Positions 1 through 8,507 of a stretch of DNA of 35,362 nt are shown here, one piece after another. The position numbers were made by a program, and so were the translations under genes. The stretch's first letter is position 1. Each line of letters starts with the position of its first letter. Under the pieces are notes generated by a model. It ran no database searches. It was given only the letters and a program-made list of their open reading frames with translations, and was not told the origin of the DNA. Origin of the DNA: Streptomyces acidicola (GTDB taxonomy: Bacteria > Actinomycetota > Actinomycetes > Streptomycetales > Streptomycetaceae); contig NZ_VMNX01000084.1 in the NCBI RefSeq assembly GCF_009377235.1, forward strand, positions 1 to 35,362, given 5' to 3'.

Positions 1-107
1 GCGCAGGGGGCCGCGGGGCGGGGCGCACGCCCGACGCACACAGAGCGCATCTCACATGCGCCCTTCGTACGCCCCCGACCGGCCTCCGGAAGCCACCGAG
101 GCCCAAG

Positions 108-126
108 TCAGGTTAGGCTCACCTCT
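108..126 (+). promoter_or_regulatory. Iron box (DmdR/IdeR-type operator) over a leaderless promoter
   Basis: The 19 bases match the actinobacterial iron-box consensus TTAGGTTAGGCTAACCTAA at 15 positions by eye, including the TAGGCT core. The site ends one base before the GTG start at 127. The TAGGCT at 114-119 is placed like a -10 hexamer about 7 bases before that GTG, and there is no Shine-Dalgarno sequence. This suggests a leaderless mRNA repressed by an iron-loaded DmdR-family regulator. The match is seen; the regulation is inferred. Confidence 0.75.
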
Positions 127-1065
127 GTGAGTACGTGCACGACCGCGTCGCGGCACCTCGACGAGCCCCTCGCGGGGACCTCGACCACCGCGAGGACCTG
201 GCTGCTGCTGGAACAGCCCGGCCCCTGGGGCGCCAATGCCCTCACTGCGAGCCACCTGGACCCGGCCGTCGGCCACGCCCTCGAAGCCGCCACGGAAGAC
301 ACCGGAGTGCGCGTCGCGCTCATCCGCCGCCCCGGCCGCCACGCGGACTGCCACGATGCCCGCGCACGTCATGTGTACGCGGCCCACACCGTTCCCGGAA
401 ACATGTGGCTGCACAGCACCACGACTGCCGATCCGGAGCAGTTGCTCGACCTCGACTTCACCGCTCTCGGCATGGGGGACCCTCACACCTTCGACACCGG
501 CCTGCGGGGGCGCCCCCACACAGGCGACCCGCTGGCCCTCGTCTGCACCAACGGCAAGCGCGACCGCTGCTGCGCCCTCCTCGGCAGGCCGCTCGCAGCC
601 GAACTGGCCTCCTCCGGAGTGGAGGGTGTCTGGGAGGTCACGCACCTGGGCGGTCACCGCTTCTCGCCCACGCTGCTGGTCCTGCCGTCCGGATACGCCT
701 ATGGCCGCGCCGAGGCCCACCACGTCAAGGGCGTCCTCCAAGCCGTACGGGAAGGCCGCGTCGTCACCGAGGGATGCCGCGGAAGCTCCGCCTGGGAGCG
801 GCCAGGGCAGGCGGCCGAGCTGGCCGTGCGCACGGCGACGGGTGAGGACCGGGCGGGCACCCTCACCGTCGTCACCACGCGGGGCGCGGCTCCGCGCTGG
901 GAGGTGACGGTCGCCCACGCCGACGGCCGCCAGTGGCAGGTGACCGTCGCCCAGAGCGCCTCGCTGCCGCCCCGCCCGGAGAGCTGCGGCTCGCCTCTGG
1001 GCTCCCCCGCCCGGATGGACGTGGTGTCCATCCAGGAAGTGTCGGCCACGCCGCTGGCGAGCTGA
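127..1065 (+). CDS. Sucrase/ferredoxin-like family protein (thioredoxin-like fold), iron-regulated
   Basis: This is a 312-residue protein of the sucrase/ferredoxin-like family, whose members have a thioredoxin-like fold and can carry a [2Fe-2S] cluster. The family signature is in the middle: a CTNGKRDRCCALLGRPLA segment holding three cysteines, followed by HLGGHRFSPTLLVLPSGYAYGR-like sequence with the typical histidines. The GTG at 127 was chosen because it directly follows the iron box and puts no coding sequence over the operator. No signal peptide or membrane segment is visible. The exact reaction is unknown for the family. Expression on iron starvation suggests a role in iron or siderophore metabolism, for example reductive release of iron, but this is inference. 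No siderophore genes are adjacent. Confidence 0.8.
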   Translation: MSTCTTASRHLDEPLAGTSTTARTWLLLEQPGPWGANALTASHLDPAVGHALEAATEDTGVRVALIRRPGRHADCHDARARHVYAAHTVPGNMWLHSTTTADPEQLLDLDFTALGMGDPHTFDTGLRGRPHTGDPLALVCTNGKRDRCCALLGRPLAAELASSGVEGVWEVTHLGGHRFSPTLLVLPSGYAYGRAEAHHVKGVLQAVREGRVVTEGCRGSSAWERPGQAAELAVRTATGEDRAGTLTVVTTRGAAPRWEVTVAHADGRQWQVTVAQSASLPPRPESCGSPLGSPARMDVVSIQEVSATPLAS

Positions 1066-1168
1066 ACCGGCGTCGAGCCGGGAGGGGGCACCCACCCGTT
1101 CCTTCCGCACCCTGCCAGGAGATCCACACCACTCCCCTTCGGCCCGGCTCACCCCGCCACGTACCTTC

Positions 1169-2932
1169 ATGGGTATGAGCTCCACTCCCCCCGCCCGCCG
1201 CCTGCGGCTGGGTCTGCCGCGGCGGGCGTTCTCACAGGTGCTGCTGATGCAGGTGGCGATCGCCGCCGGCGTCGCCGTGCTCGTGACCGGGCTGTTCCTG
1301 GCGCCGCTCAGCCAGCAGCTGGACGACCAGGCGATGCGCCGCGCCCTCGCGATCGCGCAGACCACCGCGGCGCAGCCGCAGCTCGCCGAGGACCTGGCGT
1401 CGACCACGCCGTCCGTCCACGGCCCCGTGCAGGCGGAGGCCGAGCGGATCCGCAAGGCCAGCGGAGCCGAGTACGTCGTCGTGATGAACATGGACGGCAT
1501 CCGCTGGTCCCACCCGGACCCGAAGCAGATCGGCAGCGTCGTCTCGACCGATCCGCGGCCGGCCCTGGCCGGTCAGGAGATCATGCAGATCGACGACGGC
1601 ACGCTGGGCCGCTCGGCCCGCGGAAAGGTGCCGCTGCGTGATGCCGCCGGGAAGATCGTCGGCGCGGTCTCGGTCGGCATCGAGTACAACAGCGTGCGGT
1701 CCCGTCTGATCCACGCCATCCCGGAGCTCCTCGCCTACGCCGGCGCCGCCCTCGCCATCGGATCGCTGGTCGCGTACGTGATCTCCCGGAGGGTGCAGCG
1801 GCAGACCCGGGACCTGGCCTTCTCGGACATCTCGTCGCTGCTCGCGGAGCGCGAGGCGATGCTGCACGGCATCCGGGAGGGCGTCGTCGCCCTGGACCGG
1901 AGCGGTCGCGTCCGCCTGCTCAACGACGAGGCCCAGCGTCTGCTCGGCATCGGTGAGGAGGCCGTCGGCCGCTCCCTCGACGAGGCGCTCGGTGAGGGCC
2001 GTACGACCGATGTCCTGGCCGGCCGTGTGACCGGCACCGACCTGCTCACCGTCCGGGGCCGGCGCGTCCTGGTCGCCAACCGGATGCCCACCGACGACGG
2101 GGGCGCCGTCGCCACTCTGCGCGACCGTACCGAGCTGGAGCAGCTCGGGCGCGAACTCGACTCCACACGCGGCCTGATCGACGCCCTGCGCGCGCAGGAC
2201 CACGAGCACGCCAACCGTATGCACACCGTCCTGGGGCTGCTCGAACTGGAGATGTACGACGACGCCGTGGAGTTCGTCGGCGAGGTGGTCGGCGACCACA
2301 GGGTGACCGCCGAACAGGTCACGGAGAAGATCCATGATCCGCTGCTCGCCGCGGTGCTCGTCGGCAAGGCCGCCGTCGCCGCCGAGCGTGGCGTGGCCCT
2401 GTCGCTCGCGGACCGGACCCTGCTGCCGGACCGGCTGATCGACTCCAGGGGGCTGGTCACCATGGTCGGGAACCTGGTCGACAACGCCCTCGACGCCGTG
2501 GCCGGCACTCCACACGCGCGCGTGGAGGTCGGACTGCGTGCCGAGGGGCGCGCGGCGGTCCTCAGGGTGCGCGACACCGGACCGGGCGTTCCGGTGGAAC
2601 ACCGGGAGCTGGTCTTCGCGGACGGGTGGTCCACCAAGAAGCCGCCCGCCCACGGGAAGCGCGGCATCGGGCTCTCCCTGGTGCGCCGGCTCGCCGAACG
2701 GCAGGGCGGCAGCGCCCGCGTCACGGAGGCGGACGGCGGGGGCGCGGAGTTCGTCGTCGTCCTCCCGGAGGCTCTGACAGAGCCGGGACTGGCGGCTCAG
2801 ACGCCCGCGCACCCGCTTCTGCCGCCCGGCAGTCGGACCGGCTCGTGCGACCCGCTAACGTCGGGCCGCACGAGGGAACGGGATGCGGTGCGGGAGCCCG
2901 AGGCCGCCGCAGCCGCCAAGGAGGAGTCGTGA
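1169..2932 (+). CDS. CitA/DcuS-family sensor histidine kinase
   Basis: This is a 587-residue membrane sensor kinase. An N-terminal transmembrane helix (about residues 24-46) is followed by an extracytoplasmic PDC/Cache-like sensor region (about 47-170). A second helix lies near 185-205, then a PAS domain (about 220-320). The HEHANRMHTVLGLLEL segment contains the phosphoacceptor-type histidine (His345), as in DcuS/CitA kinases. The GHKL ATPase domain shows the N box (NLVDNALDAV), a DTGPGVP G1 box and KRGIGLSLV G2 box. Kinases of this family usually sense C4-dicarboxylates, citrate or other small organic acids. The start could be the ATG at 1169 or at 1175; neither has a clear Shine-Dalgarno. 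The gene overlaps the downstream response regulator by one base. Confidence 0.9.
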   Translation: MGMSSTPPARRLRLGLPRRAFSQVLLMQVAIAAGVAVLVTGLFLAPLSQQLDDQAMRRALAIAQTTAAQPQLAEDLASTTPSVHGPVQAEAERIRKASGAEYVVVMNMDGIRWSHPDPKQIGSVVSTDPRPALAGQEIMQIDDGTLGRSARGKVPLRDAAGKIVGAVSVGIEYNSVRSRLIHAIPELLAYAGAALAIGSLVAYVISRRVQRQTRDLAFSDISSLLAEREAMLHGIREGVVALDRSGRVRLLNDEAQRLLGIGEEAVGRSLDEALGEGRTTDVLAGRVTGTDLLTVRGRRVLVANRMPTDDGGAVATLRDRTELEQLGRELDSTRGLIDALRAQDHEHANRMHTVLGLLELEMYDDAVEFVGEVVGDHRVTAEQVTEKIHDPLLAAVLVGKAAVAAERGVALSLADRTLLPDRLIDSRGLVTMVGNLVDNALDAVAGTPHARVEVGLRAEGRAAVLRVRDTGPGVPVEHRELVFADGWSTKKPPAHGKRGIGLSLVRRLAERQGGSARVTEADGGGAEFVVVLPEALTEPGLAAQTPAHPLLPPGSRTGSCDPLTSGRTRERDAVREPEAAAAAKEES

Positions 2933-3612
2933 TGATCGAGGTCCTGGTCGTGGACGACGACATCCGGGTCGCGAAGGTCAACGCCGCGTACGTGGAGAAG
3001 GTGCCGGGCTTCCAGGTCGCGGGGGTGGTGCACAGCGCGGTGGAGGCGTTGCGGCAGCTGGAGACGCTGCCCCGCGTGGACCTCGTCCTCATGGACCACT
3101 ATCTGCCGGACCGGACGGGCCTGGAGGTCGTCCAGGAAATGCGGCGACGCGGCCTCCAGGCCGATGTGATCATGGTGACGGCGGCCCGCGACGTCACCAC
3201 CGTCCAAGCGGCGATGCGGCACGGGGCCCTGCAGTACCTGGTCAAGCCGTTCGCGTTCGGGGGCCTGCGCACCAAGCTGGAGGCGTACGCGGAGCTCCGC
3301 CGCACCCTCGACGGCGGCGGCGAGGCCGAACAGGCCGAGGTGGACCGGATCTTCGGCGCCCTCTCCGCGAGCGGGGAGCCCGACCTCCCCAAGGGGCACT
3401 CCGCCACGACCACGGAACTCGTACGCCGCGCCCTGATGTCCGCCGACGGCCCGCTGTCGGCCCAGGAGATCGCCGAACGGACCGGTCTGAGCCGCCAGAC
3501 CGCCCAGCGTTACCTGAAGCTCCTGGAGCGCACGGGACGGGCCACGCTGACCCTCAAGTACGGCGAGGCGGGCCGCCCGGAGCACCGTTACGTATGGGCG
3601 ACCCGCGCCTGA
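2932..3612 (+). CDS. CitB/DcuR-family response regulator
   Basis: This 226-residue protein has an N-terminal receiver domain. The acidic pocket is at Asp8-Asp10, the phosphoacceptor is Asp55 in LVLMDHYLPD, the conserved threonine is in MVTAARD and the lysine in YLVKPF. The C-terminal third carries a helix-turn-helix (SAQEIAERTGLSRQTAQRYLKLL) as in CitB/DcuR regulators. The ATG at 2932 lies 7 bases after the strong AAGGAGGAG ribosome site; a GTG three bases earlier would be too close. It overlaps the kinase stop codon (TGATG), so the two are translationally coupled partners. The likely target is the convergent organic-acid transporter operon downstream, which is an inference from position. Confidence 0.92.
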   Translation: MIEVLVVDDDIRVAKVNAAYVEKVPGFQVAGVVHSAVEALRQLETLPRVDLVLMDHYLPDRTGLEVVQEMRRRGLQADVIMVTAARDVTTVQAAMRHGALQYLVKPFAFGGLRTKLEAYAELRRTLDGGGEAEQAEVDRIFGALSASGEPDLPKGHSATTTELVRRALMSADGPLSAQEIAERTGLSRQTAQRYLKLLERTGRATLTLKYGEAGRPEHRYVWATRA

Positions 3613-3659
3613 GGGCACGATGGCGGGCCGCCGCCCGGGGCCCGGGGGCGCTCGTGCGC

Positions 3660-5252
3660 TCAGACCGCCCCGGCTCCCGTCAGCGACCGCACCTCGGTCT
3701 CCGCGTGCTTGGCCGCGTCCGGTTCCTGAGCCGAGACGACCGTGCCGAGCCAGCCCGCGAGGAAGCCCAGCGGGATGGAGACGAGGCCCGGGTTCTCCAG
3801 GGGGAAGTACTGGAAGTCGACGCCGGGAAAGAGCGACCCGGGGCTCCCCGACACCACCGGTGAGAGCAGCACGAGCAGCAGGGCGGGCACCAGTCCCCCG
3901 TACACCGCCCACACCGCACCGCGCGTCGTGAATCCGCGCCAGAACAGCGAGTAGAGCAGCACGGGCAGATGCGCCGAGGCGGCGACCGCGAAGGCGAGAC
4001 CCACGAGAAAGGCGACGTTCAGGTCCCGGGCGAGCAGCCCGAGCCCGATCGCGACCACTCCCGTCCCGACCGCGGCGGCCCGCGCGACGGCCACCTCGCT
4101 GCGTGGCTTCCCCCGCGGCCGCCGCAGCGACGCGTACAGGTCGTGCGCCACGGACGCCGACGAGGCGAGCGTGATCCCGGCGACCACCGCGAGGATGGTG
4201 GCGAAGGCGACGGCGGCGACGATCGCGAACAGAACCGCTCCGCCCGTGGAACCCGACCCACCGCCCAGATCGAGCGCCAGCAACGGAACCGCCGTGTTCC
4301 CGGCAGCGTTCGATCGCCGTACGGCATCGGGGCCGACGATCGCCGCCGCACCGAAGCCCAGCACGATCGTCATCAGGTAGAAGCCGCCGATGAGCCCGAT
4401 CGACCACACCACCGACCGCCGCGCGGCCCGTGCGGTGGGCACCGTGTAGAAGCGCGACAGGATGTGCGGCAGCCCGGCCGTGCCCAGCACCAGGGCGAGC
4501 CCCAGACTGATGAAGTCCAGGCGTGCGCTCCAGTCCCCGCCGTACCTCAGTCCCGGCGCGAGGAACGCGTCCCCGTGCCCGCTGCGCTCGGCCGCCGTGC
4601 GCAGCAAGTGATCGAAGTCACCGTGGAACCGCACCAGTACGAGCACGGTCAGCGCGATCGCCCCGCCCATCAGCAGGACCGCCTTGACGATCTGGATCCA
4701 GGTGGTGGCCCGCATCCCACCCAAGGACACATAGACCACCATGAGGGCGCCGACCCCGATGACCGTCCAGACCCGGGTCGCCTCACTCGTCCCGCCCAGC
4801 AGCAGCGCGACCAGGATGCCCGCCCCCACCATCTGCGCCACCAGGTACAGAACGGACACGGTCACCGAGGCGGTTCCCACCGCGATCCGCACCGGCCGCT
4901 CGCTCATCCGGGCCGCGACCACGTCGGCGAGCGTGAACCGCCCGCAGTTGCGTACCAGTTCGGCCACCAGGAACAGCACCACGAGCCAGGCCACCAGGAA
5001 ACCCACCGAGTACAGCAGCCCGTCGTACCCGAAGAGCGCGATGAGCCCGGAGATCCCCAGGAACGAGGCCGCCGACATGTAGTCGCCCGCGATGGCAAAA
5101 CCATTCTCCATCGGGGAGAACAGCCGCCCGCCGGCATAGAACTCCTCCGCGGAACCACGCCGGTTGCGGCTCACCCAGGTCGTGATGCCCAGGGTGACCG
5201 CGACGAACGCGCTGAACAGCAGTACCGCCAACGTCTGTTGGTTGCCGGTCAC
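3660..5252 (-). CDS. Sodium/solute symporter, cation acetate symporter (ActP/MctP-like)
   Basis: This 530-residue polytopic protein of the sodium:solute symporter family has about 13 hydrophobic segments. Family hallmarks are the FYAGGRLFSPMENGFAIAGD and SAASFLGISG motifs near the N terminus and GLPHILSRFYTVP in the middle. Proteins of this group take up acetate or other short monocarboxylates with a cation. The GTG at 5252 was chosen because it overlaps the DUF485 stop by four bases (GTGA) and leads straight into the first membrane helix. An upstream in-frame extension would lie inside the neighbouring gene and reads as low-complexity sequence. The DUF485-symporter pair is the classic acetate-permease operon arrangement. 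It converges with the CitA/DcuS-type system. Confidence 0.9.
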   Translation of the reverse strand: MTGNQQTLAVLLFSAFVAVTLGITTWVSRNRRGSAEEFYAGGRLFSPMENGFAIAGDYMSAASFLGISGLIALFGYDGLLYSVGFLVAWLVVLFLVAELVRNCGRFTLADVVAARMSERPVRIAVGTASVTVSVLYLVAQMVGAGILVALLLGGTSEATRVWTVIGVGALMVVYVSLGGMRATTWIQIVKAVLLMGGAIALTVLVLVRFHGDFDHLLRTAAERSGHGDAFLAPGLRYGGDWSARLDFISLGLALVLGTAGLPHILSRFYTVPTARAARRSVVWSIGLIGGFYLMTIVLGFGAAAIVGPDAVRRSNAAGNTAVPLLALDLGGGSGSTGGAVLFAIVAAVAFATILAVVAGITLASSASVAHDLYASLRRPRGKPRSEVAVARAAAVGTGVVAIGLGLLARDLNVAFLVGLAFAVAASAHLPVLLYSLFWRGFTTRGAVWAVYGGLVPALLLVLLSPVVSGSPGSLFPGVDFQYFPLENPGLVSIPLGFLAGWLGTVVSAQEPDAAKHAETEVRSLTGAGAV

Positions 5253-5824
5253 CGCTCGCCCCCTCTGGCGCCGCGCGCCAGCTCCTGCGTGTCCCACCGC
5301 AGTTCGAGCGCGGCCCGGTCCCGGCGCAGCCTCGCATGCCGCATGTACGCCCACGTGAACAGGAACGTGGTCAGGAACTGCCCGAGCCCCGCCAGCATCG
5401 CCACGTTCACGGCGCCCGTCACCGGCCGCGCCATCAGCCCGGGTGCGGCCGTCGCGGTCACGACATAGCTGACGTACCAGGTGAAGAACACGGCGACCCC
5501 GGGGACCACGAACCTTCGGTACCGGCTGCGCACCTCCTGGAAGGCCGCGCTGCGCTGCACCTCCAGGTAGATGTCGGCCGCGCCCCCGGTCCTGTCCCCG
5601 TCACCCCGGCCGGCGGACGGCGCGACGAAGGCGGGGGCTCCCGTACCGTCCAACTCGCCCCAGCCGGAGGCCGGCGCGTCGTACCAGGGATCGTCGAACC
5701 TCGTCTGCCCCGCCGCCCCCACGGCGGCGGAGGCCTGGCCCGGCTGTCCTTCGTGGTACTCGACCGGGCTCTCGGCCCCACCCCCGTGTCGGCAAAGCCG
5801 ACCATTCCTTGACTGCATGCCCAA
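5249..5824 (-). CDS. DUF485 membrane protein, partner of the acetate symporter
   Basis: The product is 191 residues with the DUF485 core in its C-terminal half. It starts near IYLEVQRSAAFQEVRSRYRR, followed by a first membrane helix (VVPGVAVFFTWYVSYVV) and a second helix around NVAMLAGLGQFLTTFLF ending in TWAYMRHARLRRDR. DUF485 proteins (YjcH-type) are encoded directly before acetate symporters and are thought to assist them. The first 80 or so residues are glycine-, proline- and acid-rich and look disordered. The start is uncertain: ATGs at 5824 and 5818 are possible and no convincing ribosome site was found, so the real protein may be shorter. The stop overlaps the symporter start by four bases. 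Confidence 0.8.
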   Translation of the reverse strand: MGMQSRNGRLCRHGGGAESPVEYHEGQPGQASAAVGAAGQTRFDDPWYDAPASGWGELDGTGAPAFVAPSAGRGDGDRTGGAADIYLEVQRSAAFQEVRSRYRRFVVPGVAVFFTWYVSYVVTATAAPGLMARPVTGAVNVAMLAGLGQFLTTFLFTWAYMRHARLRRDRAALELRWDTQELARGARGGER

Positions 5825-5939
5825 GGATGGACAGAACGGCAGGATCCCTGACTCTTCTTCCCCCGCTCTTCACCCCATCAGGTGACTCGCCCCGCACGCG
5901 ACCCATCCCGCAGACGACCGAGCACACCCCGGTGCGGCG

Positions 5940-8063
5940 CTACGCGTCGATGCGTGACCGGTCCAGAGTCGCCGCCGAGCTGGAGATGAACTCCTTGCGC
6001 GGCGCGACGTCGTTGCCCATCAGGAGGTCGAAGACCTGCTCGGCGGCCTCCAGGTCGGAGAGGTTGATCCGGCGCAGGGTGCGGTGACGCGGGTCCATCG
6101 TGGTCTCGGCCAGCTGGTCGGCGTCCATCTCGCCGAGGCCCTTGTAGCGCTGGATCGAGTCCTTGTAGCGGATGCCCTTGCTCTGGAACTCCATGAGCTT
6201 GTCGCGCAGTTCGCGGTCCGAGTACGTGTACACGTACTTGTCCTGCCCCTTCTTGGGCTGGATCAGCTCGATACGGTGCAGCGGCGGCACCGCGGCGAAC
6301 ACCCGGCCCGCCTCGACCATGGGCCGCATGTAGCGGTGGAACAGCGTCAGGAGCAGGGTCCGGATGTGGGAGCCGTCCACGTCGGCGTCGGTCATCATGA
6401 TGATCTTGCCGTAGCGCGCCGTGTCGATGTCGAAGGTGCGGCCGGATCCGGCCCCTATGACCTGGATGATCGCACCGCACTCGGCGTTCTTGAGCATGTC
6501 CGTCACGGACGACTTCTGGACGTTGAGGATCTTGCCGCGGATCGGCAGCAGCGCCTGGAACTCGGAGTTCCGGGCGAGCTTGGCGGTGCCCAGCGCGGAG
6601 TCGCCCTCGACGATGAACAGCTCGCTGCGCTCCACGTCGTCGCTGCGGCAGTCGGCGAGCTTGGCGGGCAGCGAGGAGGACTCCAGAGCGGTCTTCCGGC
6701 GCTGCGCGTCCTTGTGCTGGCGCGCCGCGATTCGCGTACGGGCGGCGGCGACCACCTTCTCCATGACCACGCGGGCCTGGGCGGCCGCGTCGCGCTTGGT
6801 GGAGGTCAGGAACCCCTTGAGCTCCTTGGAGATCACGTTGTTCACGATCCGGCGGGCCGCCGAGGTGCCGAGGACCTCCTTGGTCTGGCCCTCGAACTGC
6901 GGCTCGGCGAGACGGACGGTGACGACCGCGGTGAGGCCCTCCAGGGCGTCGTCCTTGACGACGTCGTCCTCGGCGACGCGCAGCAGCTTCTTGGCGCGCA
7001 GCACCTCGTTCATCGTCTCTTTGACGGCCTGCTCGAAGCCGGCCACGTGGGTGCCGCCCTTGGGGGTGGCGATGATGTTGACGAACGACCTGAGGGTCGC
7101 GTCGTAACCGGTCCCCCAGCGCAGCGCGACATCGACGCCGAGTTCACGGGTGACCTCGGTGGGTGTCATCTGGCCGTGGTCGTCGAGGACCGGCACCGTC
7201 TCCTTGAAGGTGCCCTGTCCGGAGAAACGGAGGACGTCGCAGACCGGCTTGTCGGTGGCCAGGTACTCGCAGAACTCGCTGATGCCGCCGTCGAAACGGA
7301 AGGATTCCTCGCCCTTGCTGCCGCCCTCGCCCAGGCCGTACTCGTCGCGCACGACGATGGTCAGGCCGGGCACCAGGAACGCGGTCTGGCGGGCGCGCTG
7401 GTGCAGCGTCTCCAGGGAGAGCTTGGCGTCCTTGAGGAAGATCTGGCGGTCGGCCCAGTACCGCACGCGCGTGCCGGTACGGTTCTTGGGGATCTTCTTG
7501 GCCTTGCGCAGACCCCCCTTCGCCTCGAACTTGGCGTCCGGCCCGGTCGCCGCGAAGCCGCCGGCCACGCCGCGCCGGAAGCTGATGCCGTGGGTGTGGC
7601 CGCCGCGGTCGACCTCGACATCCAGTCGCGCCGAGAGCGCGTTCACCACGGAGGCGCCCACGCCGTGCAGACCGCCCGAGGCCGCGTACGAGCCGCCGCC
7701 GAACTTGCCTCCGGCGTGCAGCTTGGTCATGACGACCTCGACTCCGGAGAGGCCGGTCTTGGGCTCCACGTCCACGGGGATGCCGCGGCCGTTGTCCCGC
7801 ACCTCCACGGAGGCGTCGTCGTGGAGGATCACGTCGATGTGGTCGCAGTAGCCCCCGAGGGCCTCGTCCACCGAGTTGTCGATGATCTCCCACAGGCAGT
7901 GCATCAGACCGCGGCTGTCGGTCGACCCGATGTACATGCCCGGGCGCTTGCGTACGGCTTCAAGTCCTTCGAGGACGAGCAGGTGCCGCGCGGTGTAGTT
8001 GGAACCATCCCGGTCTGCTCCGGTCAGCAGCGCTGTGGACGGCACGGACGTCTCGGCGGTCAC
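5940..8063 (-). CDS. parE: DNA topoisomerase IV subunit B
   Basis: This 707-residue type IIA topoisomerase ATPase subunit relaxes and decatenates replicated DNA together with ParC, which is not in the window. The GHKL ATPase domain opens with YTARHLLVLEGLEAVRKRPG and EIIDNSVDEALGGYCDHIDV. The Toprim domain shows ELFIVEGDSALGTAK, the metal-binding DADVDGSHIRTLLLTLFHRYM, and the C-terminal YKGLGEMDADQLAETTMDP signature. The EGDSALGTAKLARN form separates actinobacterial ParE from GyrB, which has EGDSAGGSAK. The GTG start at 8063 is preceded by GAGGAG at 8 bases' spacing. It stands alone, about 115 bases from the DUF485 gene. Nearby hrdB agrees with the usual Streptomyces gene order. Confidence 0.95.
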   Translation of the reverse strand: MTAETSVPSTALLTGADRDGSNYTARHLLVLEGLEAVRKRPGMYIGSTDSRGLMHCLWEIIDNSVDEALGGYCDHIDVILHDDASVEVRDNGRGIPVDVEPKTGLSGVEVVMTKLHAGGKFGGGSYAASGGLHGVGASVVNALSARLDVEVDRGGHTHGISFRRGVAGGFAATGPDAKFEAKGGLRKAKKIPKNRTGTRVRYWADRQIFLKDAKLSLETLHQRARQTAFLVPGLTIVVRDEYGLGEGGSKGEESFRFDGGISEFCEYLATDKPVCDVLRFSGQGTFKETVPVLDDHGQMTPTEVTRELGVDVALRWGTGYDATLRSFVNIIATPKGGTHVAGFEQAVKETMNEVLRAKKLLRVAEDDVVKDDALEGLTAVVTVRLAEPQFEGQTKEVLGTSAARRIVNNVISKELKGFLTSTKRDAAAQARVVMEKVVAAARTRIAARQHKDAQRRKTALESSSLPAKLADCRSDDVERSELFIVEGDSALGTAKLARNSEFQALLPIRGKILNVQKSSVTDMLKNAECGAIIQVIGAGSGRTFDIDTARYGKIIMMTDADVDGSHIRTLLLTLFHRYMRPMVEAGRVFAAVPPLHRIELIQPKKGQDKYVYTYSDRELRDKLMEFQSKGIRYKDSIQRYKGLGEMDADQLAETTMDPRHRTLRRINLSDLEAAEQVFDLLMGNDVAPRKEFISSSAATLDRSRIDA

Positions 8064-8174
8064 GCGGTTCGCTCCTCGCTGAATTTCAGATGGGGTCCTT
8101 TGGGGTAAGGACGCGGCTTCGGTAGCCGTTCAGAGGGTACCGAGGCCTGGTAGAGCCGATGTAACGCCACCCTC

Positions 8175-8207
8175 GTCTGAACTCAGACTAGTCCAGACTC
8201 GTACGAG
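8175..8207. promoter_or_regulatory. Three abutting palindromes upstream of parE, candidate operator
   Basis: Three short dyads lie end to end: GTCTGAACTCAGAC (8175-8188, 6-bp arms), the looser AGTCCAGACT (8190-8199), and the perfect CTCGTACGAG (8198-8207). They sit about 110-145 bases upstream of the parE start in the divergent spacer. A cluster like this is typical of a repressor or supercoiling-sensitive control site. No regulator is identified and function is inferred only from symmetry and position. Confidence 0.35.
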
Positions 8208-8386
8208 CGTTCGATCCCTCGATGGAGTGAAGTACATATCACGTTCCCTTTGAGGCATGAACCATTTAGGCTCCGGGCACGTCCTCATGAACAACCGGCA
8301 ACCCAGCCGGGAGGACAGGACAACCGACAGACAAGCGCGAAATCCGTACGACACGAAGACACGCACTACGGCTCATTCGCCGCCAA

Positions 8387-8420
8387 CCGGCAGCAGACAG
8401 CCTGCCCGGAAAGTTTTTTT
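8387..8420 (+). terminator. Hairpin plus T-tract, candidate intergenic terminator or attenuator
   Basis: CCGGCAG (8387-8393) pairs with CTG and CCGG (8402-8409) across an 8-base loop and one bulged base. The stem is followed by AAAG and seven T residues (8414-8420). This looks like a weak intrinsic terminator on the plus strand, yet no plus-strand gene lies upstream of it. It could end a small RNA or be a leader attenuator for the gene at 8508. Confidence 0.35.
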
Positions 8421-8507
8421 CGAGGAGAAGCCGCGAGCGGGAACGTTTTCGGCCTGGTTGGATGTTGACCCTGGTACGACAGCTCGTCGAGCTAGAGAAG
8501 AGGCGAC

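Larger units (their letters stand above)
8064..8507. other. Divergent 444-bp spacer between parE and the DUF7455 gene
   Basis: No protein gene is supported here. Most of it is less GC-rich than the flanks, especially about 8210-8420. It holds the parE ribosome site, the palindrome cluster at 8175-8207 and a hairpin followed by seven T residues at 8387-8420. A TTGACC that could be a -35 element lies at 8465-8470 upstream of the plus-strand gene, but no good -10 was found at normal spacing. The length and base composition leave room for promoters in both directions or a small RNA. Confidence 0.5.

Noticed and set aside
3613..3659. CG-rich dyad between the response regulator and symporter genes as a terminator
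   Set aside because: Only short imperfect pairing of CCCGGG runs; too weak to call in this base composition.
3969..5468. Plus-strand frame opposite the symporter
   Set aside because: Antisense shadow rich in Arg, Gln, His and Pro with no domain; the membrane protein on the other strand is unmistakable.
6084..8108. Open frame of more than 670 codons on the plus strand opposite parE
   Set aside because: It is antisense to a clear ParE gene and its translation has no family motifs; long antisense frames are normal in DNA this GC-rich.
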